Assembly: GCA_965240325.2 (NCBI GenBank)
Contig: OZ251222.1
Location: 4,216,001-4,280,000 of the forward strand
Length of the DNA stretch: 64,000 nt
Source of the DNA: Rebecca billardiae RCC1528
Taxonomy: Eukaryota; Haptophyta
Direction of reading: 5' to 3'
Shown here one piece after another: positions 59,901 to 64,000 of this stretch. The notes beneath the pieces are model-generated. The model was not told the origin of the DNA. It saw nothing but the letters and a program-made list of their open reading frames with translations, and did not search any database. The position numbers and the translations under genes are program-made. The stretch's first letter is position 1. Every line of letters begins with the position of its first letter.

Positions 59901-62900
59901 ACGGTCTCGAGCGGGTCGTTGATCGTGCACACGGCCCAGGAGAGCGTGGTGCACGAGGCCGCGCGGAGGACGGACGAGTCGAGCGCGATCTCGATCTGGA
60001 AGTTCACCAGGTACTCCGAGACGCCGCCCGTGTTGACGAGGACGTCGACGCTCACGCCGCTGCCCGACTGCACGAGCTGCAGCCCGCTGCTCGAGCCGAG
60101 GTCGACGTCGTACTGCGCGGGGCGCAGGTTGGCGGTGACGTCGAGCGTGTCCGAGACGGCGCCCGCGTCGCGCGAGGTGGCGGTGATCACGTTCGCGCCG
60201 TTGCGGCTGTTCCCCGCGATCGTGAGCACGCCGTCAGCGCCCACGCGCACCACGGCCGGGTCGTCCGAGCCCCAGTCCAGCAGCTGCGCCGAAGGCACGT
60301 ACGACAGCGAGAGCAGGTCGGCGTAGGCCACGCCGTCCGCGAGCGTGGCCGCGGCGGCCAGCGAGACGGAGGTGCCGTTGATCCCGTTGAGCAACGCGCC
60401 GGACGTCGAGCCGTACAGGCTGAGCGTGAGCGACGTGAGCTGCACCGGCATGTCGCTCACGAGCGCGAGCGCGGACGCAGAGGTCGAGCCCCACGTGGCG
60501 GTGATGAGCGCCGCGCCCGCCCCGACGCCGACGACGGTCGCCCCGCTGAGCGTCGCGACGGACGTGTCGTTCGAGGCGATGCTCATGTACGGGCCGAGGC
60601 CCGAGACGGCGGTGCCGTCGGTCAGCGCGGCGCTGGTCGTGGTGCCCGAGCGCTGGAACGCTGAGGACGCGCCGATCCGTCCGAGCTCCGCGTCCGCGAG
60701 CGTGATCGCCATGGCCGTGGCGTACAGCACGCGCACCTCCGCCCAGCCGCTCAAGCCGAAGGAGGGCACGGCGGCGCTCACGTTGAACGCGGCGCAGCTC
60801 GCGCCGGACGCGACGCTGATCGTCGCGCTCGGCGCGTCGAGCGTGGCGCAGTCGGTCGACGTGCCGCCGAGCGTGAGGTTGGTGCGCGCGTCTGCGCTGA
60901 AGTCCGCCTCCGAGCCGTCCGCAAAGTGGACCGTGACGGTGGCGGTGGTCGAGGTGGGAAGCGAGACGGGCGCGCCCGCGGCGGAGTCGCCCGGCGCGGC
61001 GAGGCGCGCGGTGGCGGTGCTCACGACGAGCGAGGTCGCGGCGGGCAGCGCGATCTCCACGCGCGCGCGCCCGGTCGCCAGCGTGCTGTTGCATGAGTCC
61101 CTCCACACCGCCTCGAGCAGCTCGCCCGCGGCCGAGCTCGCGCCCGTGGCGACGGTGGCGCTCCACGGCGCGTCGGCCGAGGCGGGCGCGCTCACGGTGA
61201 GGCTCGGCGTCCGGCTGCTGAGCGTGAGCGCGTCGGACGGGACGCGCTCCACCGAGCCATCGCCGAGGTACGCGTACGCGTACACGCTCAGCGCCTGCCC
61301 CTCGGCGCTCAGCGCCTGCGAGAGCTGCACGGCCGCGTCGAACGCGGCGCTGGACGCGCCGAGCTCCGTCGGCGGCTGCGCGACAAACGACGCGGCGCTG
61401 AACGCGACCGGCCGCAGCGAGGCGACGAGGCGCTGCACCGCGGTGGAGACGACGACGCTTGCGCGCACGCTGCCGCGCGCGCTTGACACGACCACCTCCG
61501 TCGAGCCCACGCCCACGCCGCTCACCGTCGCCACGCCGGTCGTGGCCGACTGGCTGACGCTCGCGACCGCCGCGTCCGCGCTCGCGAGCGCGGTGCGCGC
61601 GGTCACGTCCACGCCGCTCACCGTGCCCAGCCCCTCGCCGCCGAACGCGGCGACGACGCTCGCCGTGCCCGACTGAAAGGCCTGCGCGCCGCACGCGCCC
61701 GGCTGCGACGCGCCCTTGATTGCGTACAGCGTGCCTCGCTCCAGCACGAGCTCGGCGGACAGCGGGTACCACACGCGCAGCGGCACGCTCGCCACGACGG
61801 CGCCGCTCGACTCGTCGGTCACGTTCACGAGCGTCCCCGCCGCGCCGGCCGTGTGCGACGCGCCCGCGACGAGCGTGCACGGCGAGCCCGTCTCGACCGC
61901 GAGCACCGCCGCGTCGAGCGCCGCGCAGCCGTACCCTTGGGTCGCGTACGCCGACGCGGTGGCCGCCCTCGAGTAGAGCTCGAGCACGGAGAGCGCGGCG
62001 CTCGCGTTGGCGCCGCCGAGCGGGGCGTCGTTGAGCAGCTCGCCCGCGTCCACCCACGCTTGCACCGCGCCGACGGAGACCGCCTCGACGCCGAGCGTGC
62101 CCGTCGCGGCCGCGCCGTCGTCCGCGCCCGCCACCACGCCCGCGCTGTCTGAGAGGTACGCGTTGCTCGCAGCGTTCACGTACTGCACGACGCGGCACGA
62201 GAGCGCGGCCGCGTGCGAGCCGGGCGGCGCGTCCGCGCGCACGGCGAGCGTGAGCGTGATGAGCGGCACCGCGGCGCCCGTCACGTCCGCCTCGGACGTG
62301 CCGCCCGTCAGCCCGGACGCCACGACGCCGAGCGTGCCCACGCCGTCGTCGTTGAGCGTGGGCGAGTTGTACGTGCTCGCCACCGCGCTCGCGCTCACGC
62401 CCAGCAGGCTCGCGTTGTACGACAGCTCGACCTGCCACGTGCTGAGCGCCGCGCCGCCCGTGTGCGCGTACAGCACGAGCTCGAACGAGTCGCCCGCGAA
62501 GATGGGCGACTTGGCCATCTGCGCGAGCAGCCCGACGGAGGGCAGCGTGTACGCCGTCGGCGCCTTGGCAAGCGTGATCGCGCCCGCGGCCTCGCACGAG
62601 CCCGCGTTGCCGCCGCCGTCGTACGAGAAGTCGACGCGCGCGCTGAGCGTGCGCGCGGCGCTGTCGCTGAACCACGCGGCGTCGAGCGTCGCGCTGCACT
62701 CGCCCACGCCGCTGCTCGAGCCGGGCATCCCGCACGAGGACTGCGCGCTCTCCGAGCCGCCGTCGAGCGAGAGTGTGAGCAACACGCCCAGCCCGCTGCT
62801 CGTCACCTGCGAGCGCTGCGCCTCGTCGCGCATCTGGTAGTTGACGCGCGCGTCGAGGCGGTCGACGTACAGCACGGCGGTGCGCGGCACGCAGCTCACG

Positions 62901-63298
62901 CTCGCCGCCTGCTGCGCGACCAGCGTGAAGCCGGCGCTCGCCACGCCCAGGTCGATGCCGTGCGACGACGCGCGGACCGTGCCCGCGTCGCCCTTGGTCG
63001 CGCCCGCAAAGAAGCCCACGCTCACGTTGTGGAAGCTGCCCGCGCTGCTCGCCGAGCCGTGCAGCGGCAGGCCTGGGCTGCCCGCCGCCGGGTAGAGCGT
63101 CAGCAGCGCGCCCTCGACCAGGTCGGCCGCGTCGAAGGCGAACGGCGGCAGCGGCGGCGAGGGCGGCGAGGGCGGCGGGTGCGGCAGCGTGCGCGGCGGC
63201 GGCGGGCTCGGCGGCGACGGCGGCGGGGCCGGCGGCGGCGGGCTCGGCGGCGGCGACGGTGGCGGCGACGGCGGCGGCGACGGCGGCGGCTGCGGGAA

Positions 63299-63329
<31 letters not shown>

Positions 63330-64000
63330 GGCGGCGGGCTCGGCGGCGGGCTCGGCGGCGGGCGCGGCGGCGGGCTGGGCGGTGGAAGCGGCGGCGGCGG
63401 TGCCGGCGGTGGGGATGGCGGCGGCGAGGGCGGCGGGCTGGGCGGCGGCGAGGGCGGCGGCGAGGGTGGCGGGAACGGAGGCGGCGGCGAGGGCGGCGGC
63501 GAGGGCGGCGGCGAGGGCGGCAGCGTGGGAGGCGGGCTCGGCGGCGGGTGTGGTGGTGGCGGCGCCGGCGGTGGCGACGGTGGCGGCGATGGAGGCGGGC
63601 TGGGCGGCGGCGAGGGCGGCGGCGAGGGCGGCGGCGCGGGTGGCGGCGGCGAGGGCGGCGGCGAGGGCGGCGGCGAGGGCGGCGGCGAGGGCGGCGGCGA
63701 CGGCGGCGGCGGCGAGGGCGGCGGCGAGGGCGGTGGCGAGGGCGGCGGCGCAGGCGGCGGCGCAGGCGGCGGTGACGGCGGCGGCGACGGCGGCGGGCTC
63801 GGCGGAGGCGACGGCGGAGGGCTCGGCGGTGGCGGGCTTGGCGGCGGCGAGGGTGGTGGCGAGGGCGGCGGCGAGGGCGGCGGGCTCGGTGGGGGCGGGC
63901 TCGGCGGCGGAGCCGGTGGTGGCGAGGGCGGCGCCGCCGGCGGTGGCGACGGTGGCGGGCGTGGCGGCGGCGACGGCGGCGGGCTCGGAGGCGGCGACGG
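1..64000 (-). CDS. Giant proline-rich modular surface protein, partial at both ends, one apparent frameshift
   Basis: This is the only gene I support. On the minus strand a frame rich in SPPP repeats runs from 64000 to about 47204 (codon low coordinates 2 mod 3) and from about 47200 to 1 (1 mod 3). No stop interrupts it other than the frame switch, giving about 21,333 codons. Two homologous folded modules (63150-58955 and 25806-21565) are readable only in this frame. They contain cohesin-like, Big2/Ig-like and dockerin-like segments, cysteines and N-glycosylation sequons. The arms between them resemble extensin or volvocine-type hydroxyproline-rich glycoproteins, where Ser-Pro-n blocks are hydroxylated and arabinosylated. 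Spacings of the recurrent PRxxPFPPP landmark are multiples of 3 throughout, except across the frame break. I infer a secreted structural or adhesive protein. No start, signal peptide, membrane anchor or stop is visible, so both termini lie outside. The exact family and function are unknown. No intron is needed to keep the frame open. Confidence 0.87.
8935..9500 (-). repeat. Transition between the left array and the 888-bp array
   Basis: One landmark copy, of RAEPF type, lies at 9317, 555 bp from the previous and 735 bp from the next. Unit structure is irregular, but the proline frame stays open. A plus-strand tta at 8936 is a stop only in another minus frame. Confidence 0.75.
9500..18050 (-). 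repeat. Proline-rich tandem array with exact 888-bp period (mostly RVQPF type)
   Basis: Landmarks lie at 10052, 10940, 11828, 12716, 13604, 14492, 15380, 16268, 17156 and 18044: nine consecutive intervals of exactly 888 bp (296 codons). Most encode PPRVQPFPPP; those at 16268 and 18044 are RAEPF. A second marker, PSDPSPPP, recurs once per unit. Units near 11-14 kb are nearly identical; outer ones are more diverged yet keep the same length. Confidence 0.9.
18050..20910 (-). repeat. Irregular proline-rich units next to the 888-bp array
   Basis: Landmarks of RAEPF type lie at 18923, 19703 and 20540, at spacings of 879, 780 and 837 bp, all multiples of 3. Units are diverged from one another. The region joins the 888-bp array to the simple SPPP run next to module B. 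Confidence 0.8.
20910..21565 (-). repeat. Nearly pure SPPP minisatellite (12-bp unit) after module B
   Basis: Plus-strand units such as cgggctcggcgg and cgggctgggcgg repeat head to tail, encoding Ser-Pro-Pro-Pro in the minus frame. The PRxxPF landmark is absent here. This is the simplest form of the repeat in the window and adjoins the end of the folded module. Confidence 0.85.
21600..21960 (-). other. C-terminal conserved domain of module B
   Basis: It carries the same blocks as in module A: DDSQTAVLFEVEM, VYVNGTDNGTSTQGYW, VGRASYADGVF, VIVETTDALG and FPFLGSS. It closes with FEPLMRTVVVGPPLPPPP before the next arm. The central part is nearly identical at the DNA level to module A, unlike the rest of the module. 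Confidence 0.7.
21727..21902 (-). repeat. 176-bp near-identical tract shared with module A (copy in B)
   Basis: These 176 bases match 59111-59286 with a single mismatch, at 21860 (c) against 59244 (t). Neighbouring parts of the modules are far more diverged. The tract encodes most of the C-terminal conserved domain. Recent gene conversion or strong purifying selection at codon level are the candidate causes. Confidence 0.85.
21985..22200 (-). other. Dockerin-like (EF-hand-type) segment of module B
   Basis: The two halves read GDVSGDAVLTSYDVRVLSQ and DPTLDGSTSAGDVLYLLLAV. The second half is nearly the same as in module A. One ligand position has Ser in place of Asn (DVSGD against DVNGD), which may weaken the first loop. 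It is flanked by the Arg-rich linker and the C-terminal domain. Confidence 0.6.
22215..22325 (-). other. Arg-rich linker of module B
   Basis: It begins LSRRRALAALRERQ and continues through ARARRSPPGGRQLAQSAQC to the dockerin-like segment. Position and composition match module A although residues are poorly conserved, so selection seems to act on basic character. A processing site or a polyanion-binding patch is possible. Confidence 0.6.
22360..22755 (-). other. Cohesin-like domain 2 of module B
   Basis: It contains YDVDLGASSGQQLAQSGS, VSVPVRIHTGS, YNFQIEIEIDSAAL, WAVCTINDPL and GTVTFSVQA. The strands agree with the cohesin pattern. The block WAVCTINDPL is identical to module A. Confidence 0.6.
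22755..23060 (-). other. Second Big2-like domain, module B
   Basis: It contains TLSGVNGSSSALQL, ATLSDGTVLTDVG, STDDGSISVRADGVATLLG and QVTLTATALDAGG, matching module A in order. A Big2/Ig-like fold is inferred. Confidence 0.55.
23065..23390 (-). other. Big2-like domain (RIGASSAFQR type), module B
   Basis: It contains RIGASSAFQRAAV, SATLSDGSVLDASA, VSSNDTAVASVDG and GVADGSALITAVWAG. These are the usual Big2 landmarks in order and match the module A domain. Confidence 0.65.
23400..23700 (-). other. Beta-rich inter-domain segment with DARTN block, module B
   Basis: Module B counterpart of the DARTN-bearing segment. It shows PPGDAATSAPASLP, FADGTSADLTTDARTNITL, then CATLGGGGTG and GAACASIVVQ. 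Two cysteines are conserved relative to module A, so a disulfide is likely. A Big2-like fold is suspected from the pattern only. Confidence 0.5.
23850..24450 (-). other. Big2/Ig-like segment with TMEM132-like features, module B
   Basis: It contains VPLRVWVPLSAAISL, QPGACGTQAFQST, ALS/SLASSDAAVASV, and a later VLVYAALSDGSVHEVPAP strand. These align with the same blocks in module A. The conserved Cys in PGACG and the VPLRVW opening are shared. A Big2/Ig fold is inferred; the TMEM132 link is tentative. Confidence 0.45.
24840..25215 (-). other. Cohesin-like domain 1 of module B
   Basis: It contains LAQMAQSAVFPGDTLDVAL, then SAHTGGFALKAFQLSASYN, then ALITLTLRLS. This matches module A domain 1 strand by strand. 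A cohesin-type beta sandwich is inferred from the GD-x-x-x-V and F-Q-L-x-x-S-Y-N patterns. The neighbour on the C-terminal side is the TMEM132/Big2-like segment. Confidence 0.5.
25220..25806 (-). other. Module B N-terminal conserved domain
   Basis: This is the counterpart of the opening domain of module A. It starts at WDFSDAELV after LPP and contains HNVSVGFFASS, ASSHGLDLG, SITCAVRTP and YADRLDVRVNYQLRD. The matching block in A is YVDRLDARVNYQMRD. The family is not recognised. Conserved cysteines (SITC, SASCGAPDG, GVGECAAS) suggest disulfides outside the cell. Confidence 0.6.
25806..28343 (-). repeat. Proline-rich arm adjacent to module B N-terminus
   Basis: Landmarks at 26711, 27512 and 28343 are spaced 801 and 831 bp. 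They encode PPRAEPFPPP or PPRADPFPPP-like variants. Unit identity is modest. The frame is continuous into module B. Confidence 0.8.
28343..38376 (-). repeat. Three higher-order repeats of up to 4.1 kb
   Basis: The plus-strand marker tccggcggaggcggagacgg occurs at 28805, 31985 and 36101 (3,180 and 4,116 bp apart). ttgaggaggtggcgccgg occurs at 30511 and 34651 (4,140 bp). The marker gtgggctaggtggtggg places t of tagg at 31161, 33387, 35277 and 38376. The landmark spacing series 483-156-519-1068 occurs once in full, at 31388-33614. It recurs with one altered interval in each of the flanking copies: 348-156-519-1068 from 28343, and 483-156-519-888 from 35504. All spacings are multiples of 3. RAEPF, RALPF and RVIPF landmarks alternate in a fixed order. 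Confidence 0.85.
38376..47200 (-). repeat. Diverse proline-rich units, spacing 670-1070 bp
   Basis: Landmarks lie at 38603, 39365, 40271, 41000, 41777, 42623, 43436, 44168, 44957, 45629 and 46697. Intervals vary but every one is a multiple of 3. Partial sharing is visible between 43220-43440 and 44750-44960. This looks like an older, shuffled part of the arm. Confidence 0.8.
47201..47203 (-). other. Single-base frame break (extra G on plus strand) inside the giant CDS
   Basis: The local plus sequence reads ggctcggcgggtggcgat, where sister repeats read ggctcggcggtggcgat, so one G is extra. To the right the proline frame has codon low coordinates 2 mod 3; to the left 1 mod 3. The landmark interval from 46697 to 47241 is 544 bp, one more than a multiple of 3, whereas all other intervals I measured are multiples of 3. 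Without correction the chain changes to an Ala/Glu/Pro-type frame and ends at a stop at 46373. Removing one G restores SPPP repeats with no gap. Sequencing or assembly error is the simplest explanation. A real truncating allele or a +1 recoding site are alternatives. Confidence 0.85.
47204..48480 (-). repeat. Proline-rich block with RTIPF landmarks, copy 1 of a 9.5-kb-spaced pair
   Basis: Landmarks lie at 47241 (RAEPF), 47928 (RVVPF), 48117 and 48315 (RTIPF, 198 bp apart) and 48468 (RAEPY). A rare non-SPPP section encodes SPPPGPPKPPSAPPLPPPP and SPPASPPQPPP. A closely similar block lies at 56610-57815. The plus marker gacgccggcggcgaggg is at 47403 and at 56868, 9,465 bp apart. Confidence 0.8.
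48480..48905 (-). repeat. Proline-rich linker before the 843-bp array
   Basis: SPPP-type units with LTPPTPPP and TGVPRPPP variants; no PRxxPF landmark. It resembles the start of an 843-bp unit in diverged form. Confidence 0.7.
48905..53785 (-). repeat. Near-identical 843-bp tandem array (about 5.8 copies)
   Basis: The landmark gaacggctcagcccgtgg recurs at 49092, 49935, 50778, 51621, 52464 and 53307, always 843 bp apart (281 codons). A second marker, aatgccagcagg, is at 49604, 50447, 51290, 52133 and 52976, again 843 bp apart. Units differ by only a few substitutions, for example ctcaga at about 51286, gacgac at about 51526 and aagctc at about 51858. Each unit encodes AGIPSPPP, ADAPSPPP and PPRAEPFPPP in fixed order. 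The copy number in the assembly may be wrong. Confidence 0.92.
53785..56610 (-). repeat. Irregular proline-rich units upstream of the 843-bp array
   Basis: Landmarks at 54030, 54717, 55626 and 56610 are spaced 687, 909 and 984 bp, all multiples of 3. They include RAEPF, RALPF and RTQPF forms. A paired sub-repeat around 55800 and 56060 (ggctgcggcgatcggggcgg) is seen. Confidence 0.8.
56610..57815 (-). repeat. Proline-rich block with RTIPF landmarks, copy 2 of the 9.5-kb-spaced pair
   Basis: Landmarks lie at 56610 (RTQPF), then 57372, 57609 and 57807 (RTIPF), the last two 198 bp apart. The non-SPPP section PPGPPKPPSAPPLPPPP is shared with 47204-48480. Together the two blocks bracket the 843-bp array. 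Confidence 0.8.
57815..58955 (-). repeat. SPPP-rich run adjoining module A C-terminus
   Basis: One landmark, at 58092 (RAEPF). The remainder is largely simple SPPP/APPP with GPPP and NPSPPP variants. Repeats such as gggcgcggcggcgggcgcgg near 58380 encode RPPP units. It leads in frame into module A. Confidence 0.8.
58990..59345 (-). other. C-terminal conserved domain of module A
   Basis: It contains DDSQTAVLFEVEMDAASY, VYVNGTDNGTSTQGYW, VGRASYADGVFTLGVYPSGG, VETTDALG and FPFLGSS. It has two NGT sequons. The family is not recognised; the short strands suggest a beta domain. Part of it is almost identical at DNA level to module B. Confidence 0.7.
59111..59286 (-). repeat. 176-bp near-identical tract shared with module B (copy in A)
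   Basis: Partner of 21727-21902, with 175 of 176 bases the same. The offset between copies is 37,384, one base more than a multiple of 3. That is what the single extra G at 47201-47203 predicts. Confidence 0.85.
59380..59580 (-). other. Dockerin-like (EF-hand-type) segment of module A
   Basis: The first loop reads GDVNGDCAFTSFDVRVL, with Asp, Asn and Asp at the usual calcium-ligand spacing and a following hydrophobic helix-like stretch. The second half reads DPTLDGTPSAQDVQYLLRAV. Two such halves joined by a short linker are the hallmark of type I dockerins, which bind cohesins in a calcium-dependent way. The protein carries cohesin-like domains too, so chain-to-chain docking is conceivable. 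Confidence 0.6.
59592..59700 (-). other. Arg-rich linker of module A (SRRRRALLELE to RRRLSSC)
   Basis: Directly after the second cohesin-like domain lies about 35 residues very rich in Arg and Ala. It starts SRRRRALL and ends GARRRLSSCAGC, just before the dockerin-like segment. Multiple di- and tetrabasic sites are present. Such sites can be cut by furin/kexin-type proprotein convertases in eukaryotes, but whether they are is unknown. Confidence 0.6.
59735..60120 (-). other. Cohesin-like domain 2 of module A
   Basis: It runs from YDVDLGSSSGLQLVQSG through VSVDVLVNTGG, VNFQIEIALDSSVL, WAVCTINDPL and GTVLFDVLG to VVELVTLLG. The V-x-V-x-V-N-T-G strand, the F-Q-I-E-I-x-x-D strand and the later G-T-V-x-F-x-V strand are the core pattern of cohesins. 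Module B matches it at about 22360-22755. It precedes an Arg-rich linker and a dockerin-like segment. Confidence 0.6.
60125..60450 (-). other. Second Big2-like domain, module A
   Basis: The segment contains LLNGINGTSVSL, ATLADGVAYADLL, SDDPAVVRVGADGVLTIAG and NVITATSRDAG. The DG-V-x-Y, SDDPAVV and ITAT strands fit a Big2 fold. It abuts the second cohesin-like domain, which starts at YDVDLG. Confidence 0.55.
60455..60720 (-). other. Big2-like domain (RIGASSAFQR type), module A
   Basis: It starts near LADAELGRIGASSAFQRSG, continues with SAALTDGTAVSG and SIASNDTSVATLSG, and ends with GVGAGAALITATWGS. The order D-G-T, then S-N-D-x-x-V-A, then G-x-G-x-x-x-I-T-A is the classical bacterial Ig-like Big2 signature. 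RIGASSAFQR is identical in module B. Confidence 0.65.
60720..61055 (-). other. Beta-rich inter-domain segment with DARTN block, module A
   Basis: It contains APGDSAAGAPVSLP, VHFADGSEADFSADARTNLTL and two cysteines (DCATL, SCAAFNVS). In module B the counterpart (about 23400-23700) reads GFADGTSADLTTDARTNITL with CATL and ACASI. The FADGS/T-D-DARTN pattern resembles Big2-type invasin/intimin folds. The family is not identified further. Confidence 0.5.
61200..61815 (-). other. Big2/Ig-like segment with TMEM132-like features, module A
   Basis: The segment includes VPLRVWYPLSAEL, then LYAIKG, QPGACGAQAFQSG, a Big2-like stretch (ALASADAAVASV, GVGVGSTEVVV), and then LSVYAYAYLGDGSVERVP. In TMEM132 ectodomains a cohesin domain is followed by Ig/Big2 domains with a similar V-x-V-W-x-P opening and a later DGS strand. 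The resemblance here is by pattern only. The Big2 fold is the safer part of the call. Confidence 0.45.
62190..62545 (-). other. Cohesin-like domain 1 of module A
   Basis: The segment runs from GLLAQMAKSPIFAGDSFEL through YAHTGGAALSTWQVELSYN and PLITLTLAV to about ALSC. The pattern is a short linker, then GD-F-x-V/L strand, then a W-Q-V-E-L-S-Y-N strand followed by an L-x-L-x-V strand. It is typical of cohesin-type beta sandwiches (dockerin-binding or adhesion ectodomains). Module B has the same arrangement at about 24840-25215. This is a pattern-level assignment; a profile search was not possible. Confidence 0.5.
62560..63150 (-). other. Module A N-terminal conserved domain
   Basis: This segment directly follows the proline arm. 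It carries the block HNVSVGFFA, then ASSHGIDLG, then a Cys-containing stretch (SVSCVPRT, SCGMPG, GVGECSATL). The same order of blocks opens module B, so it is a true domain boundary. I do not recognise the family. The predominance of alternating hydrophobic residues suggests a beta-sandwich. A GTG at 63025 falls within HNVSVGFF and is not a plausible start, because the frame is open and conserved upstream of it. Confidence 0.6.
63150..64000 (-). repeat. Proline-rich arm N-terminal of module A, running off the window
   Basis: About 285 codons of SPPP/APPP-type sequence in frame with module A. No PRxxPF landmark of the usual type is seen; instead TTC codons at about 63296 and 63470 give PPPFPQPP and PPPFPPP. 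No tta, cta or tca occurs on the plus strand here, so no minus stop exists. The protein therefore extends beyond the right edge. Confidence 0.85.

Larger units (their letters stand above)
58955..63150 (-). other. Folded module A of the giant protein (about 1,400 residues)
   Basis: This non-repetitive stretch sits in the proline frame. It begins with PLPPFAFDAADLV after an SPPP run and ends with FPFLGSS and VAGPPLPPPP before the next SPPP arm. It is rich in Ser, Thr, Ala and Val with regularly spaced beta-strand-like segments. It carries cysteines (for example SVSCVPRT, SSCGMPG, GACGAQAF, WAVCTINDPL) and at least ten N-X-S/T sequons (NVS, NAS, NVT, NST, NLT, NDT, NGT, NIT), which fits an extracellular glycoprotein. 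Module B is a full-length paralogue. Sub-domains are listed separately. Confidence 0.9.

Noticed and set aside
63023-63025. Start codon GTG at 63025
   Set aside because: It lies inside the conserved block HNVSVGFF; the frame is open and homologous to module B upstream of it.
1-64000. Pherophorin family membership
   Set aside because: SPPP spacers resemble volvocine pherophorins, but I do not see the paired Cys-rich pherophorin domains. The folded modules are of cohesin/Big2/dockerin type instead.
1-64000. tRNA, rRNA, promoter, terminator or riboswitch elements
   Set aside because: No convincing cloverleaf, rRNA core, or intergenic gap is present; the entire window is accounted for by one coding frame.

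Overview
The window appears to be the interior of a single, extraordinarily large gene on the minus strand. One proline-rich reading frame enters at position 64000 and leaves at position 1. It has no stop codon apart from a frame break caused by one extra G at about 47201-47203. Correcting for that base gives about 21,333 codons with neither start nor stop in view, roughly 2 MDa of polypeptide. No other protein gene, RNA gene, mobile element, promoter or terminator could be supported.

Layout in protein order (high to low coordinates): a proline-rich stretch (64000-63150); folded module A (about 63150-58955, roughly 1,400 residues); a proline-rich arm of about 11,000 residues (58955-25806); folded module B (25806-21565), homologous to A; and a second proline-rich arm of about 7,200 residues (21565-1). 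The arms are built from Ser-Pro-Pro-Pro units of the extensin/hydroxyproline-rich glycoprotein type. A landmark of the form PPPPPRxxPFPPP punctuates them; I located 83 copies by hand. The arms are organised into higher-order tandem arrays: 402/426/438-bp units at the left edge, an 888-bp array, units of up to 4.1 kb, and an almost invariant 843-bp array. Landmark spacings are always multiples of 3 except across 47201-47203.

Each folded module carries, in order, an N-terminal conserved domain, a cohesin-like beta domain, a Big2/Ig-like series with resemblance to TMEM132-type ectodomains, two further Big2-like domains, a second cohesin-like domain, an Arg-rich linker, a dockerin-like (EF-hand-type) segment and a C-terminal conserved domain. 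The modules contain cysteines and many N-glycosylation sequons, while the arms are essentially Cys-free. This suggests a secreted or cell-surface structural glycoprotein: globular heads on micrometre-long polyproline-II cables.

Organism: the SPPP chemistry, the N-X-S/T sequons and the very high GC (C-rich coding strand) suggest a GC-rich microalga or other protist. Haptophyte, chlorophyte and pelagophyte are all possible and the lineage cannot be fixed from the sequence alone. A bacterial origin is less likely but not excluded. The plus strand is strongly G-rich, and this produces very long stop-free shadow frames (Gly-rich, Ala-rich, Arg-rich) that are not genes.
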